Assembly (NCBI RefSeq): GCF_950101795.1
Contig: NZ_CATNLZ010000010.1
Location: 1 to 64,000 of the forward strand
Reading direction: 5' to 3'
Origin: Nocardioides sp. T2.26MG-1
GTDB taxonomy: Bacteria; Actinomycetota; Actinomycetes; Propionibacteriales; Nocardioidaceae
DNA: 64,000 nt
This document shows, one piece after another, positions 36,493-46,474 of this stretch. The position numbers were made by a program, and so were the translations under genes. Under the pieces are notes generated by a model that saw nothing but the letters and a program-made list of their open reading frames with translations, did not search any database and had not been told where the DNA came from. Each line of letters starts with the position of its first letter. The first letter of the stretch is position 1.

Positions 36493-37521
36493 TCAATGCC
36501 TGCGCGCTCCCGGCAGCAGGACCTCGTCGAGTGGCCGGCGCGGGGTCCGGGGGAGCGAGCTGCGGGAGATCTCCTGCCACCCGGTCCGCACCAGCAGCTG
36601 CGGGTGCAGCAGCCCGCCGAGGACCTCGTGGTGGAGCGACGCGCGGGTCTCGTCGACCTCGATCACCTGGCTGAGCGGCACGACCGACAGCCCGTCGTTC
36701 ATCGCGTGCAGCCACAGCTGGCTGAGCGCCTCGCCGGCGCGCAACCATGCCTCCGGGCCGTCGGTCTCGGTGCCGATGATCAGCAGCCCGTCGGAGTTCT
36801 CGATCGAGCCGCGCGCGTCCTCCTCGGGCGCCTCCTCCACGAACCGGGAGACCCGGCTCGGGGTGCGCGCCCCGGGCTCGGGCAGCAGCTCGCTGGGGAT
36901 CCCGTCGACGTCGCTGTGGTCGAGCCACGACCGCTGCTCGGAGGCGAACCGGCGGTCGGCCTTCTCGATGGTCGTCGCCCGGCTCACCAGCAGCTCGACG
37001 CGGACCCGGTCGGGCGCCGCGGTCACCGGCACCACGCTGACGTGGTCGACGTCGACCGACGCGGCCAGGCGGGCCAGCCGCTCGGGCGGGATCGGCCAGG
37101 AGGTGAAGCGCCGGCGGTCCGTACGCCGCTCCTGGAGCGCCTGGAGGTCCTCGACGGCGTGCGGGGGCCGGGCCCCGCTGCGCAGCTGCAACGTCGCCAG
37201 GTGGTCGGGGTTGCCGGGGTCGGGCATCCGCGTCACCTCGGCCGGCCAGCCGAGCGCCTGCGCGGCGAGCCCGGCCTGGTGCAGGGCCGCACCGCAGCTG
37301 ATGGCGAGGTTGCGGCCGGACGGGTCGGCGACGGTGAGCTGGCGGCCGCGATCGGCGTGCAGCTCGACCCGGTCCGCACGCACCCGCCACAGCCACGGCT
37401 GGGTGTTGTGGACGCTGGGCGCGCGCAGTGCGTACTCCACGACCCGGCGGCCGGGAGCGGTGTCCGGGCGTGCGAAGCCCGTCGCACCTGACGCCACGTC
37501 GGCCTCCCTGGTTCTGGACAT
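36493..37521 (-). CDS. Acg-family nitroreductase-fold FMN protein
   Basis: The protein has 342 residues from ATG 37521, after a GGAGGG site. VEYALRAPSVHNTQPWLWRV, ADPSGRNLAISCGAALHQAG and WLRAGEALSQLWLHAMNDGLSVVPLSQVIEV match the Acg group (Rv2032 and relatives in Mycobacterium tuberculosis). Those proteins are strongly DosR-induced and hold FMN under a lid, possibly storing flavin rather than reducing nitro groups. A strong box lies 58 bp upstream. Confidence 0.9.
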   Translation of the reverse strand: MSRTREADVASGATGFARPDTAPGRRVVEYALRAPSVHNTQPWLWRVRADRVELHADRGRQLTVADPSGRNLAISCGAALHQAGLAAQALGWPAEVTRMPDPGNPDHLATLQLRSGARPPHAVEDLQALQERRTDRRRFTSWPIPPERLARLAASVDVDHVSVVPVTAAPDRVRVELLVSRATTIEKADRRFASEQRSWLDHSDVDGIPSELLPEPGARTPSRVSRFVEEAPEEDARGSIENSDGLLIIGTETDGPEAWLRAGEALSQLWLHAMNDGLSVVPLSQVIEVDETRASLHHEVLGGLLHPQLLVRTGWQEISRSSLPRTPRRPLDEVLLPGARRH

Positions 37522-37579
37522 GCGGGCACCCCCTCCGATCGATCGGTCCACGATGCGGGGCGCCCAGGGCCTCAGACCA

Positions 37580-37593
37580 GGGCAATTGGTCCC
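37580..37593. promoter_or_regulatory. DosR-like box GGGCAATTGGTCCC
   Basis: The half GGTCCC is exact and the other half has two changes. It lies 58 bp before the Acg-like gene. The CBS-BON gene ends 44 bp away on the far side, so the box serves the Acg-like gene. Confidence 0.6.
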
Positions 37594-37637
37594 GAGACCT
37601 GGTGACCAAGAGCGATCAGTCGACGCTCAGTCGACGC

Positions 37638-38228
37638 TCAGTCGACACGGACCTCGATGACACCGGGGACGGTGTGCGCGACGACCTGGGCGAGGGCGCG
37701 CTCGGGCTCGCCCGCGGGCCCGGAGACGTTCACGATGCCGTCGGAGACCTCCACCAGCCAGTCGGTGTGGCCCAGGGAGGCCAGCAGCTCGTCCACGTCG
37801 GCGGCGATCGTGTCGTCGGCGCGGGCCAGCACCTGCACGACGTCGCTGCGGCTGACGACCCCGACCAGGTGACCCTCGTCGTCGACCACGGGCAGGCTCT
37901 TCACGGCGGTCGAGGTCATCACGTCCACGGCGCGTGCGAGGTCGTCTTGCATGCGCACCGACACGGGGTGGCGGGTGTAGACCTCCTCGACCGTGCGCGG
38001 CGGGAAGACCGGCTCGACCGAGACCGGGCGCTCCTGTGCGCGGGGGTCGGGAGCGACGATGTCGCGGATCAGGTCGGCCTCGCTGACGACCCCCTGGAGA
38101 CGACCGCTGCCGTCGACGACCGGCATGCAGGTGATGCCGTACTGCGCGAGCCGCGAGAGCGCCTCCTTGACGGTGGTCGAGGGGCGCACCGTCATGGGCT
38201 CGGGGGTCATCAGGTCCTGCACCAGCAT
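37638..38228 (-). CDS. two-CBS-domain protein with a C-terminal BON domain
   Basis: The protein has 196 residues, MLVQDLMTPEPMTVRPSTTV. CBS 1 covers about 1-60 (CMPVVDGSGRLQGVVSEADLIRD) and CBS 2 about 80-140 (SLPVVDDEGHLVGVVSRSDVV). A BON-like tail follows (TDWLVEVSDGIVNVSGPAGE, VVAHTVPGVIEVRVD). CBS pairs sense adenine nucleotides; the mycobacterial DosR regulon has the CBS protein Rv2626c. The gene is divergent from the response regulator and shares its box. Confidence 0.9.
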   Translation of the reverse strand: MLVQDLMTPEPMTVRPSTTVKEALSRLAQYGITCMPVVDGSGRLQGVVSEADLIRDIVAPDPRAQERPVSVEPVFPPRTVEEVYTRHPVSVRMQDDLARAVDVMTSTAVKSLPVVDDEGHLVGVVSRSDVVQVLARADDTIAADVDELLASLGHTDWLVEVSDGIVNVSGPAGEPERALAQVVAHTVPGVIEVRVD

Positions 38229-38308
38229 CGTGCTCTCCCTCCTTCGGTCAGTGCCGACGCGGTCGCCGGTCCTGGCTCCAGCCTCCGGTGCCAGGGGCTC
38301 CGGACCCA

Positions 38309-38322
38309 GGGACAAAGGTCCC
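38309..38322. promoter_or_regulatory. DosR-like box GGGACAAAGGTCCC at the regulator gene itself
   Basis: This is one of the best sites: its complement reads GGGACCTTTGTCCC, very close to the known mycobacterial consensus core GGGACTWWAGTCCC. It lies 59 bp before the response regulator ATG (38382) and 80 bp before the CBS-BON start (38228). This predicts autoregulation and co-control of the divergent gene. Confidence 0.7.
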
Positions 38323-38381
38323 GCGAACCGGGGGCGATCGACAGGCAACAACAACCGGCCCCGGCACCTAGGTTGAAGAGC

Positions 38382-39041
38382 ATGGAGGAGGCACAGCGTA
38401 CGAGCGGGAAGATCACGGTCTACCTGCTCGACGACCACGAGCTGGTGCGCCGCGGCATCCGGGAGCTGCTGGAGAGCGAGGGCGACATCGTCGTCATCGG
38501 CGAGTCCGGCCTGGCCGTCGAGGCCGCCCGGAGGATCCCCGCGCTCCGGCCCGACGTCGCGATCCTGGACGGGCGGCTGCCCGACGGATCCGGCATCGAC
38601 GTGTGCCGCGACGTCCGCTCGGTCGACCCGGGCATCGCCGCGCTGATCCTCACGTCCTACGACGACGACGAGGCGCTGTTCTCCGCGATCATGGCCGGCG
38701 CGGCCGGCTACATCCTCAAGCAGGTCAAGGGCACCGACTTCGTCGAGACGGTCCGCCGGGTCGCCGCCGGGCAGTCGATGCTCGACCCCGCCGTCACCGC
38801 GCACGTGCTCGACCGGCTGCGCGCGGGCCCGCGGATGGACCCCTCCATCGAGCAGCTGACCGCCCAGGAGCAGCGGATCCTCGAGCTGATCGGCCAGGGC
38901 ATGACCAACCGGCAGATCGCCGCCCACCTGTGCCTGGCCGAGAAGACCGTGAAGAACTACGTGTCCTCGATGCTGGCCAAGCTGGGCCTCGAGAGCCGCA
39001 CCCAGGCCGCGATCTTCGCGACCAAGCACCTCGGCGTCTGA
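38382..39041 (+). CDS. devR: DosR/DevR-like response regulator
   Basis: The protein has 219 residues. The receiver domain begins ITVYLLDDHELVRRGIRELL; the phospho-acceptor is Asp63 in VAILDGRLPDGSGIDVCRD, with LILTSY and GYILKQVKG following. The C-terminal LuxR-type helix-turn-helix contains LTAQEQRILELIGQGMTNRQ and LAEKTVKNYVSSMLAKLG, almost identical to the DNA-contact helix of mycobacterial DosR. It should activate genes under hypoxia, NO or CO when phosphorylated by its kinase. The kinase gene is not adjacent: a PNPOx-like gene lies between them. Confidence 0.93.
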   Translation: MEEAQRTSGKITVYLLDDHELVRRGIRELLESEGDIVVIGESGLAVEAARRIPALRPDVAILDGRLPDGSGIDVCRDVRSVDPGIAALILTSYDDDEALFSAIMAGAAGYILKQVKGTDFVETVRRVAAGQSMLDPAVTAHVLDRLRAGPRMDPSIEQLTAQEQRILELIGQGMTNRQIAAHLCLAEKTVKNYVSSMLAKLGLESRTQAAIFATKHLGV

Positions 39042-39098
39042 CCGGCGTCGAGCCAGGTCGAGGTCGAGCGGGACCGCGGCCCCGAGACGCCCGGGCGG

Positions 39099-39521
39099 TC
39101 AGACGCCGCTGGTGCCGTAGAGCCGGCGTCCGGTGACGTCGTGCACATCCACGCGGACGAACAGCGTGCGGGCGCCGGTGGGCCACACCTCGAGCCCGAT
39201 CAGCATGTCCGGGACGTCCTTGGCCTCGACGAGCTCGGCGGTCCCGACCACGACCACGCTCCACCCGGCCCGGGTGGCCGGGTCGATCTGGTCGACCTCG
39301 ACGACGACCCGCTGCCCGCTGCACTCGCGGGCCAGCGTGGAGTCCGCGGTGGTGCGGAACCACACCGCCCCGGCGACGACCGTGTAGTTGACCGGTACGA
39401 CGGCCACGCCCGCGGCACCGACCCAGGCCACTCGCGCGATGTGGGCGGTCTCGAGCAGGCTCCAGCAGTCGTAGGAGAGCAGGGTTGCCAGCCGGCCCTC
39501 GGTCTCCGGGCGTGTCGTCAT
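39099..39521 (-). CDS. PNPOx-like split-barrel protein, dormancy island copy 1
   Basis: The protein has 140 residues, MTTRPETEGRLATLLSYDCW. CWSLLETAHIARVAWVGAAGVAVVPVNY and RAGWSVVVVGTAEL match the short flavin/F420/heme split barrels. Rv0080 and Rv3129 are related members of the mycobacterial DosR regulon. It is divergent from the sensor kinase gene and shares a perfect-arm box with it, though at 103 bp the distance is long. Confidence 0.85.
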   Translation of the reverse strand: MTTRPETEGRLATLLSYDCWSLLETAHIARVAWVGAAGVAVVPVNYTVVAGAVWFRTTADSTLARECSGQRVVVEVDQIDPATRAGWSVVVVGTAELVEAKDVPDMLIGLEVWPTGARTLFVRVDVHDVTGRRLYGTSGV

Positions 39522-39624
39522 CTGGTCCTCCGTCTGCTGGGTCCGGCGGGCGGCCCCGCGCGGGATTCCCCCCACGCTCCCCCTTGTGACGAACGCCTCC
39601 CAGGACGAAGCGACCCGGTCTTCC

Positions 39625-39638
39625 GGGACCTTGGTCCC
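39625..39638. promoter_or_regulatory. DosR-like box GGGACCTTGGTCCC with perfect arms
   Basis: The arms GGGACC and GGTCCC are exactly complementary around TT; I use this site as the reference for the whole set. It lies 54 bp before the sensor kinase start and 103 bp before the divergent PNPOx-like gene. Confidence 0.7.
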
Positions 39639-39659
39639 AGTGCATCCCTGACTTGGTAG

Positions 39660-41426
<1,767 letters not shown>

Positions 41427-41508
41427 CCGCGTCCGGCGGTGGTCGCTCTTGGGTTGATCTTCAGACGGTGTGGTTGCGGTCGGCACGTGGGCTGCGGCAC
41501 CCGGGACG

Positions 41509-42027
41509 TCAGATGAACAGCAGCTGGGCGCCCTCGGTCATCTCGATGAAGTCCGACGCACTGATGATCGCCTCCACGCCGTCGTAGAGGTCGTCCTCGG
41601 TGAGGTGCTGCATGTCCGCGGACATCCGGCACGCCCACAGGTGCCCGCCCGACCCGGTGATCTGCTCCAGGAAGTCCGGGACGTCCGGTACGTCGAGGTC
41701 GGCGATCGCCTTGCGCATCTGGTGGGTGGCCATCGCGGTCATGCCGGGCAGGCCGCCGAGGCCCTGCGGCATGTGGGTGGCCGGATTGCCGAGCGGGGTG
41801 AACTTCAGGTCGGCCATGTGCTTGCGGTTGATGATGTCGAAGCCCCAGAACGTGAAGAACAGGTGCACCTCGACGCCCTCGCCGAGCGCCGCGTTCGCGA
41901 GGATCAGCCCGGGGTAGGCCATGTCGAGACTGCCCTTGGAGCAGATGATCGCGAGCTTGCGGCCGGTCGCCGGGGTGTCGAACGAGGGGACGAGCGGGGC
42001 CGTGCCGGGCCCGATGTCGGTGGTCAT
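41509..42027 (-). CDS. DsrE/DrsH-like sulfur-carrier-fold protein
   Basis: The protein has 172 residues. LAIICSKGSLDMAYPGLILANAAL, VHLFFTFWGFDIINRKHMADL and HLWACRMSADMQHLTEDDL are typical of the DsrE-like group called DrsH or DsrE3. Cys29 and Cys133 are the candidate persulfide residues. It is the last gene of a four-gene run (44239 down to 41509) with gaps of 29, 28 and 10 bp behind one DosR-like box. Sulfur relay is inferred from fold and neighbours. Confidence 0.85.
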   Translation of the reverse strand: MTTDIGPGTAPLVPSFDTPATGRKLAIICSKGSLDMAYPGLILANAALGEGVEVHLFFTFWGFDIINRKHMADLKFTPLGNPATHMPQGLGGLPGMTAMATHQMRKAIADLDVPDVPDFLEQITGSGGHLWACRMSADMQHLTEDDLYDGVEAIISASDFIEMTEGAQLLFI

Positions 42028-42037
42028 CGTGATCTCC

Positions 42038-42352
42038 TCACACGCAGCCGCGGGGCTTGGGCAGGCCGGCGACGTACGCCATCTTCTTGGCGGGCTTGAC
42101 GGGGAACAGCTCGAAGAGCCGCTTCACGGGGATCTGCATGCCGGTGCTGACCCGGCGCAGGGTCGGGGTCTCGCCGGTGCGGGCGTGCTCGGCGCGCAGG
42201 AAGCCGAGGATGGCCCAGTGCTCGCTCTCGAGGGTGACCCCGATCTGCTCGGCGAGCGCGGCCGCGACCTCCTCGCTCCACTCGGTGGGATCGGTCAGGA
42301 AGCCCTCGTCGTCGACGGTCAGGGTGTGGCCGCCGATGGTGGTCGTGCTCAT
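42038..42352 (-). CDS. TusE/DsrC-like sulfur-relay protein
   Basis: The protein has 104 residues, MSTTTIGGHTLTVDDEGFLT. LTDPTEWSEEVAAALAEQIG, HWAILGFLRAEHARTGETPT and the C-terminal MAYVAGLPKPRGCV define the DsrC/TusE family. The conserved penultimate Cys103 is present. The second Cys of true DsrC, 11 residues earlier, is Ala here, which points to a TusE-like carrier rather than a trisulfide-forming dissimilatory DsrC. It starts 28 bp after the SQR-like gene. Confidence 0.9.
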   Translation of the reverse strand: MSTTTIGGHTLTVDDEGFLTDPTEWSEEVAAALAEQIGVTLESEHWAILGFLRAEHARTGETPTLRRVSTGMQIPVKRLFELFPVKPAKKMAYVAGLPKPRGCV

Positions 42353-42380
42353 CCCTACCTCCTTCGTTCTCGCCCCGCGC

Positions 42381-43616
42381 TCAGGCGGGGACGTGCTTGC
42401 CGGTCATGCTCATCGCGGCTGGTAGTGGGAGCGGCCGCCCGGGGAGCAGCACGTTCCAGTAGACCCACGCGAACGACTGCTTGCCGAGGTGGTTCGCGCG
42501 CGTCTCCTGCAGCAGACCCAGGGGGCCGACGTAGGGGAGCGGGAACCGGCCGGGCAGCGGCTCGACCTCGTAGTTGAAGTCGATGAGCAGGGCCTTGCCG
42601 TCCCCGCTCTCGATGAAGCAGTTCGCGTGGCCGTCGAACTCGTGGGTCATCGGCCGGCCGGCGACGTGGTCGAGGAAGTTCTCGACGAACACGTGGACGG
42701 AGAAGTGGGCGACCGACCCGGCCTTCGACGTGGGGATGTCGGAGGCGTCCCCGAGGGCGAAGATGTTGTCGTGCCCGCGGGCCAGGAGCGTCTTCGGGTC
42801 GACCGGCACGTAGTTGAGGTCGTCCCCGAGCCCGGAGCGGCCCACGAAGTCCGCGCCCATGTTGAGCGGCACGGTCACCAGCAGGTCGAAGGGGACGGAG
42901 CGGCCGTCGTACGACACCAGCGCGGACGCGTCCTCGTCCACCTGCTCCACGACGAAGTCCGTCTCGACCGTGATGCCGCGCTCCTGCAGCAGGCTGCCGA
43001 ACCGCTCCGCGGCGATCGGGCGCGTGAACGCACCGGACAGCGGCGTGACGAAGACGAGCTCGACGTCGTCGCGCCGGCCGTGCTCGCGCAGCCACGAGTC
43101 GGCGAGGCACGCGAACTCCAGCGGCGCCACCGGGCACTTGATGGGCATCTCGGTGATGTGGACGACCAGCCGTCCGGACGTGAACCGGGTCAGGGCGTCG
43201 CGCAGGAGCGTCGCGCCCTCGAGCGTGTAGAACTCGTGGACGGAACGCCGCCACAGGGCCCCGGTCACGCCGGGAGTCTCTTCGGGCCGGGGGCTGGTGC
43301 CGGTGGCGATCACCAGCTGCTCGTAGTGGAGCTCGGTCCCGTCGCTGAGGCGGACCTCGTTGCGTTCGGGGTCGACCACGTCGACCTCGCCGGTGACGAA
43401 GCGGACCCCGTCGGCGATCTGGGCGTGGCGGGAGCGGGTGATCCGGGCCGGGCTCGTGGTGCCGAACGGCACCTGGAGGTAGCCGGGCTGGTAGTGGTGG
43501 ACGTCGTCACGGTCGACGACGGTGATGTTCCACAGCGTCGGGTCGAGCCGGCGGCGGAGCTTGTTCACGATCATGGTCCCGGCGGTGCCGCCGCCGAGGA
43601 CGAGCAGTTCGTGCAT
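42381..43616 (-). CDS. sulfide:quinone-oxidoreductase-like flavoprotein
   Basis: The protein has 411 residues, MHELLVLGGGTAGTMIVNKL with the FAD motif GGGTAGT. The redox Cys candidates are Cys161 and Cys170 in KCPVAPLEFACLAD, plus one in GHANCFIESGDGKALL. IFALGDASDIPTSKAGSVAHF is the second FAD site. The C-terminal YWNVLLPGRPLP region is typical of membrane-associated SQR-type enzymes. It probably oxidises sulfide or a persulfide and passes electrons to quinone; a dehydrogenase role cannot be excluded. Confidence 0.85.
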   Translation of the reverse strand: MHELLVLGGGTAGTMIVNKLRRRLDPTLWNITVVDRDDVHHYQPGYLQVPFGTTSPARITRSRHAQIADGVRFVTGEVDVVDPERNEVRLSDGTELHYEQLVIATGTSPRPEETPGVTGALWRRSVHEFYTLEGATLLRDALTRFTSGRLVVHITEMPIKCPVAPLEFACLADSWLREHGRRDDVELVFVTPLSGAFTRPIAAERFGSLLQERGITVETDFVVEQVDEDASALVSYDGRSVPFDLLVTVPLNMGADFVGRSGLGDDLNYVPVDPKTLLARGHDNIFALGDASDIPTSKAGSVAHFSVHVFVENFLDHVAGRPMTHEFDGHANCFIESGDGKALLIDFNYEVEPLPGRFPLPYVGPLGLLQETRANHLGKQSFAWVYWNVLLPGRPLPLPAAMSMTGKHVPA

Positions 43617-43645
43617 TTCCGTGCCTCCTCTTCTCCGGCCAGCTC

Positions 43646-44239
43646 TCAGCTGGCCGCTGCGCCGGGGTCGCCGGTGTGCCAGCGACGGGCCGCGACCGCG
43701 ACCTCACGGGCCCAGGTGACGGCGTGGTCGAGCTCGCCCGCGACCAGCGGGCCCTTGACGTCGTGCACGAGGAACGGCGTGGGCCGCGAGACCAGGTGGT
43801 AGCCGCGGCGGGCGAGCAGGTGCGAGGCCCGGGTCGACGCGGCCTTCGGCAGGTTGCGGACCTTGGTGACCCGGGTGTCGAACGCCGCGGCGGCCCGGCC
43901 GTGGGCCTCCTCGCGGGGTCCCATCGCGCCGATCCACTCGCGCATGCCGGTGCCCGCCAGGGCCGGGTTGGCGCCCTGCCGCACCGCGTCCTGGCGGGTC
44001 GAGGGCCGGCTCAGCGAGAACGCGTGCGTGGGGGCGCCGACGACCAGCAGGTCGAAGACGGCCTCGCGTGCCGCGGGCGCGTGCCGGACGTCGACCAGCT
44101 CGGTGGTCACACCCTCAGCGCGCAGGCCCTCGGCGACCGCGGCAGCCACGTCCTGCGTCGACCCGAACATGGACTCGTAGACCACGAGGGCACGGAGGGG
44201 CGACGGGGAGACCTGCTCGGGTTCTGCCTGGCTGCTCAT
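43646..44239 (-). CDS. flavodoxin-like protein, first gene of the sulfur-relay operon
   Basis: The protein has 197 residues, MSSQAEPEQVSPSPLRALVV. The FMN phosphate loop VVYESMFGSTQDVAAAVAEGL and the second loop LLVVGAPTHAFSLSRPST are typical of flavodoxin-like proteins. It could pass electrons from or to the SQR-like protein encoded 29 bp downstream, although the fold is also used in heme and stress enzymes. A DosR-like box lies 91 bp upstream. Confidence 0.85.
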   Translation of the reverse strand: MSSQAEPEQVSPSPLRALVVYESMFGSTQDVAAAVAEGLRAEGVTTELVDVRHAPAAREAVFDLLVVGAPTHAFSLSRPSTRQDAVRQGANPALAGTGMREWIGAMGPREEAHGRAAAAFDTRVTKVRNLPKAASTRASHLLARRGYHLVSRPTPFLVHDVKGPLVAGELDHAVTWAREVAVAARRWHTGDPGAAAS

Positions 44240-44330
44240 GACGGTGACTCCTGCCCGACGGTGGTGTGCGTCACCTGTCAATGTGTCTCCCGCCCCCGGA
44301 CCCCGCATGGGCCGAGGGACCACCCGCCGC

Positions 44331-44344
44331 GGGCCCAAGGTCCC
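44331..44344. promoter_or_regulatory. DosR-like box GGGCCCAAGGTCCC
   Basis: AAGGTCCC matches exactly and the left half has one change. It lies 91 bp before the flavodoxin-like gene that leads the sulfur operon and 141 bp before the divergent USP gene at 44486. It is the only good site in this gap. Confidence 0.6.
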
Positions 44345-44485
44345 TGTTGCCCTCCGCTGCGCGCGCGGACATTGGCAGGAGGAGGTCGCCGATGTCCGGC
44401 CGCGCCGGCACCCGGGGTGGAGCGTCACCTCGAGGAGCAGCGCCGGCAGACGCAGACACTGCTGGCCCCGGTGAGGAGTGACGAC

Positions 44486-45376
44486 ATGCTCGAGACGAAG
44501 CCGGCGAAGATCCTGCTCGGGGTCGGGAACGAGGATGTGGAGGGCGGCCTCGCGTACGCCGTCGCGGAGGCCCGGCGTCGTGAGACCGGCGTGCACGTGG
44601 TGCACGCGGTGCCCGGCGTGACGACCGGGGCCGACCCGTCGATGATGGTGATCGAGGGCGACGCGCTGTGCGCGGAGGGTGGCCGGATCCTCGGCGAGGT
44701 GGCCCGCCGGCTCGAGCACGAGCTCGGCGAGCTGCCGGTCAGCACCGAGCTGCACAACGGGCCGGTCGTGCCCGCGATCACCGGCACCAGCCGGCACGCG
44801 GCGGTCGTGGTGCTGCAGCGCCAGCGGATGGGACACCCGGGCCGGATCCCCACGCTCTCGGTGACCAACGCGGTCGCGGCCCACTCCGACGTCCCGGTCG
44901 TCGCCGTGCCCGCGGGCTGGCAGCCCGACCCGGACCGGGACCGGCTCGTCGTGGCCGGCCTCGGCGAGGTCGAGGTGTCCCCGGACGTCGTGCACGCCGC
45001 CCTGGAGGAGGCGGAGCGGCGCGGCGGACGGGTCCGGCTGGTGCACGCCTGGCGCTACTCCCAGCGCTACGACGACCTGGTCTTCGCCGAGTCGACCCGG
45101 CAGGAGTTCGACGCCGAGCTGCGGCGCCAGCTCGAGGCCGCCCTCGAGCCGGTGCTCGCCGGGCAACCCGGCGTACCCGTCGAGCTGGTCACCGCCCACG
45201 GCCGGCCGGCCGACCTGCTCGTCGCCGAGTCGGCGTCGGCGGGCCTGGTGGTGATGGGCCGGCACCGCTCCTCGATGCCGTGGGGCCCGCACCTGGGCTC
45301 GGTGGTCCGCGCCGTGCTGCGCGAGTCGGCCTGCCCGGTCATGGTGGTCGACCCCGTGCCGGCGACCACCGCCTGA
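44486..45376 (+). CDS. tandem-domain universal stress protein
   Basis: The protein has 296 residues, MLETKPAKILLGVGNEDVEG, with GAGGAGTGACGAC before the ATG. Two USP domains are present; the second has RLVHAWRYSQRYDDLVF and ends LVVMGRHRSSMPWGPHLGSV with CPVMVVDPVPA. The same ending occurs in the USP at 57780, so these two look like relatively recent duplicates. The gene is divergent from the sulfur operon. Confidence 0.9.
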   Translation: MLETKPAKILLGVGNEDVEGGLAYAVAEARRRETGVHVVHAVPGVTTGADPSMMVIEGDALCAEGGRILGEVARRLEHELGELPVSTELHNGPVVPAITGTSRHAAVVVLQRQRMGHPGRIPTLSVTNAVAAHSDVPVVAVPAGWQPDPDRDRLVVAGLGEVEVSPDVVHAALEEAERRGGRVRLVHAWRYSQRYDDLVFAESTRQEFDAELRRQLEAALEPVLAGQPGVPVELVTAHGRPADLLVAESASAGLVVMGRHRSSMPWGPHLGSVVRAVLRESACPVMVVDPVPATTA

Positions 45377-45397
45377 GCACCGGGCCGAGCCGGGCAC

Positions 45398-45411
45398 GGG
45401 CCGAAGGGCCC
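45398..45411. promoter_or_regulatory. DosR-like box GGGCCGAAGGGCCC
   Basis: The site resembles the one at 44331 with G for T in the right half. It lies 142 bp before the preferred USP start at 45554, or 49 bp before an alternative in-frame ATG at 45461. Confidence 0.4.
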
Positions 45412-45553
45412 GGGCGCGGCGGGCGCTCGACCCTGCTCCCCGGCGGGGCGCGGGGCAACCATGGAGGAGACGGAACGACCGTCGCTTGCGGGACAGCCCG
45501 ACAAGACGCTCGACACAGGCTCGACAACAGGCTCGACAACAGGAGGTCAGGTC

Positions 45554-46474
45554 ATGACCACACAGCCACGTCCCGTGGTCATCGGAGTCGACGGATCCGA
45601 CGCGAATGCCGGCGCGCTGCGCTACGGCGTCGAGGAGGCCCGCCGCACCGGCGCGACGGTGAAGCTCGTGCACGTCGTACCCGACTACGTCCCGATCTCG
45701 CCGATGATGCCGCTGACGCCGTCGGAGCTGACCGAGACCGGCACCGCCGTGCTCACGCACGCCGAGGGCCAGGTCCGCGAGCTCGCCCCCGACCTGGTGG
45801 TCGAGGGCTGGCTGCACCACGGCACCCGGCCGGTGCAGCTCGCCCACGCCGCCGAGGACGCCCAGGTGGTCGTCGTCGGGCGCGACAACCGGCCGCTGCT
45901 CGAGCGCCTGCTGCGTGGCGACACCGCCGCGGGCGTCGCCGCCCGCAGCTCGGTGCCGATGGTGCTGGTCCCGGCCGACTGGACCCCCGGCCCCGCGCGC
46001 GGCGTGGTGCTGGTCGGCGTGAAGTCGCCCTCGCACTCGACCGCCCTCCTCGGTGACGCGATCGAGCTGGCCTCCGAGCGGGGCGCCAAGCTCGTGGTGC
46101 TGCACGCCTGGAAGCTGCCGAGCGGGTACGACGACATCATCGAGTCCCGCGTCGCGTCCGACGACTGGCGGCGCCAGTCGGTCGAGGAGATGGAGGCGCT
46201 GCTCAAGGACTGGCGGGTCGGCTACCCCGACGTCGAGGTCGAGATCCGCGTCGTCCACGAGCACCCCAGCGTCGCGCTCGTCGAGGGCTCCGCCGAGGCC
46301 GACGTCGTCGTGCTGGTCCGACGCGCCCACGGGGTCCCGGCCGCCACCCACCTCGGCAGCACGGCACGCGCGGTGCTGCGCTCGGCGCACTGCCCCGTAC
46401 GGGTGGTCCCGCCCGACGCGATCGGACCGGTCCCGGGTCTGGTGCTCGAACAGGCTGGGGCGATCCGGAAGTGA
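45554..46474 (+). CDS. tandem-domain universal stress protein
   Basis: The protein has 306 residues. The ATG at 45554 has a strong AGGAGG site; an in-frame ATG at 45461 would add 31 residues, including a TGSTTGSTTG repeat. Domain 1 opens VVIGVDGSDANAGALRYGVE and has VVVVGRDNRPLLERLLRGDT. Domain 2 has VLVGVKSPSHSTALLGDAI and THLGSTARAVLRSAHCPV. The stop overlaps the start of the P-type ATPase (GTGA), so the two are translationally coupled. Confidence 0.9.
   Translation: MTTQPRPVVIGVDGSDANAGALRYGVEEARRTGATVKLVHVVPDYVPISPMMPLTPSELTETGTAVLTHAEGQVRELAPDLVVEGWLHHGTRPVQLAHAAEDAQVVVVGRDNRPLLERLLRGDTAAGVAARSSVPMVLVPADWTPGPARGVVLVGVKSPSHSTALLGDAIELASERGAKLVVLHAWKLPSGYDDIIESRVASDDWRRQSVEEMEALLKDWRVGYPDVEVEIRVVHEHPSVALVEGSAEADVVVLVRRAHGVPAATHLGSTARAVLRSAHCPVRVVPPDAIGPVPGLVLEQAGAIRK

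Noticed and set aside
41509..42352. The DsrE and DsrC-like genes as a dissimilatory sulfite reductase locus
   Set aside because: No dsrAB, dsrMKJOP or tusBCD genes are present and the DsrC-like protein lacks the second Cys.
45461..45553. An N-terminal extension of the USP at 45554
   Set aside because: An in-frame ATG exists at 45461, but the extension is a low-complexity TGSTTG repeat, and the strong AGGAGG site sits before 45554.
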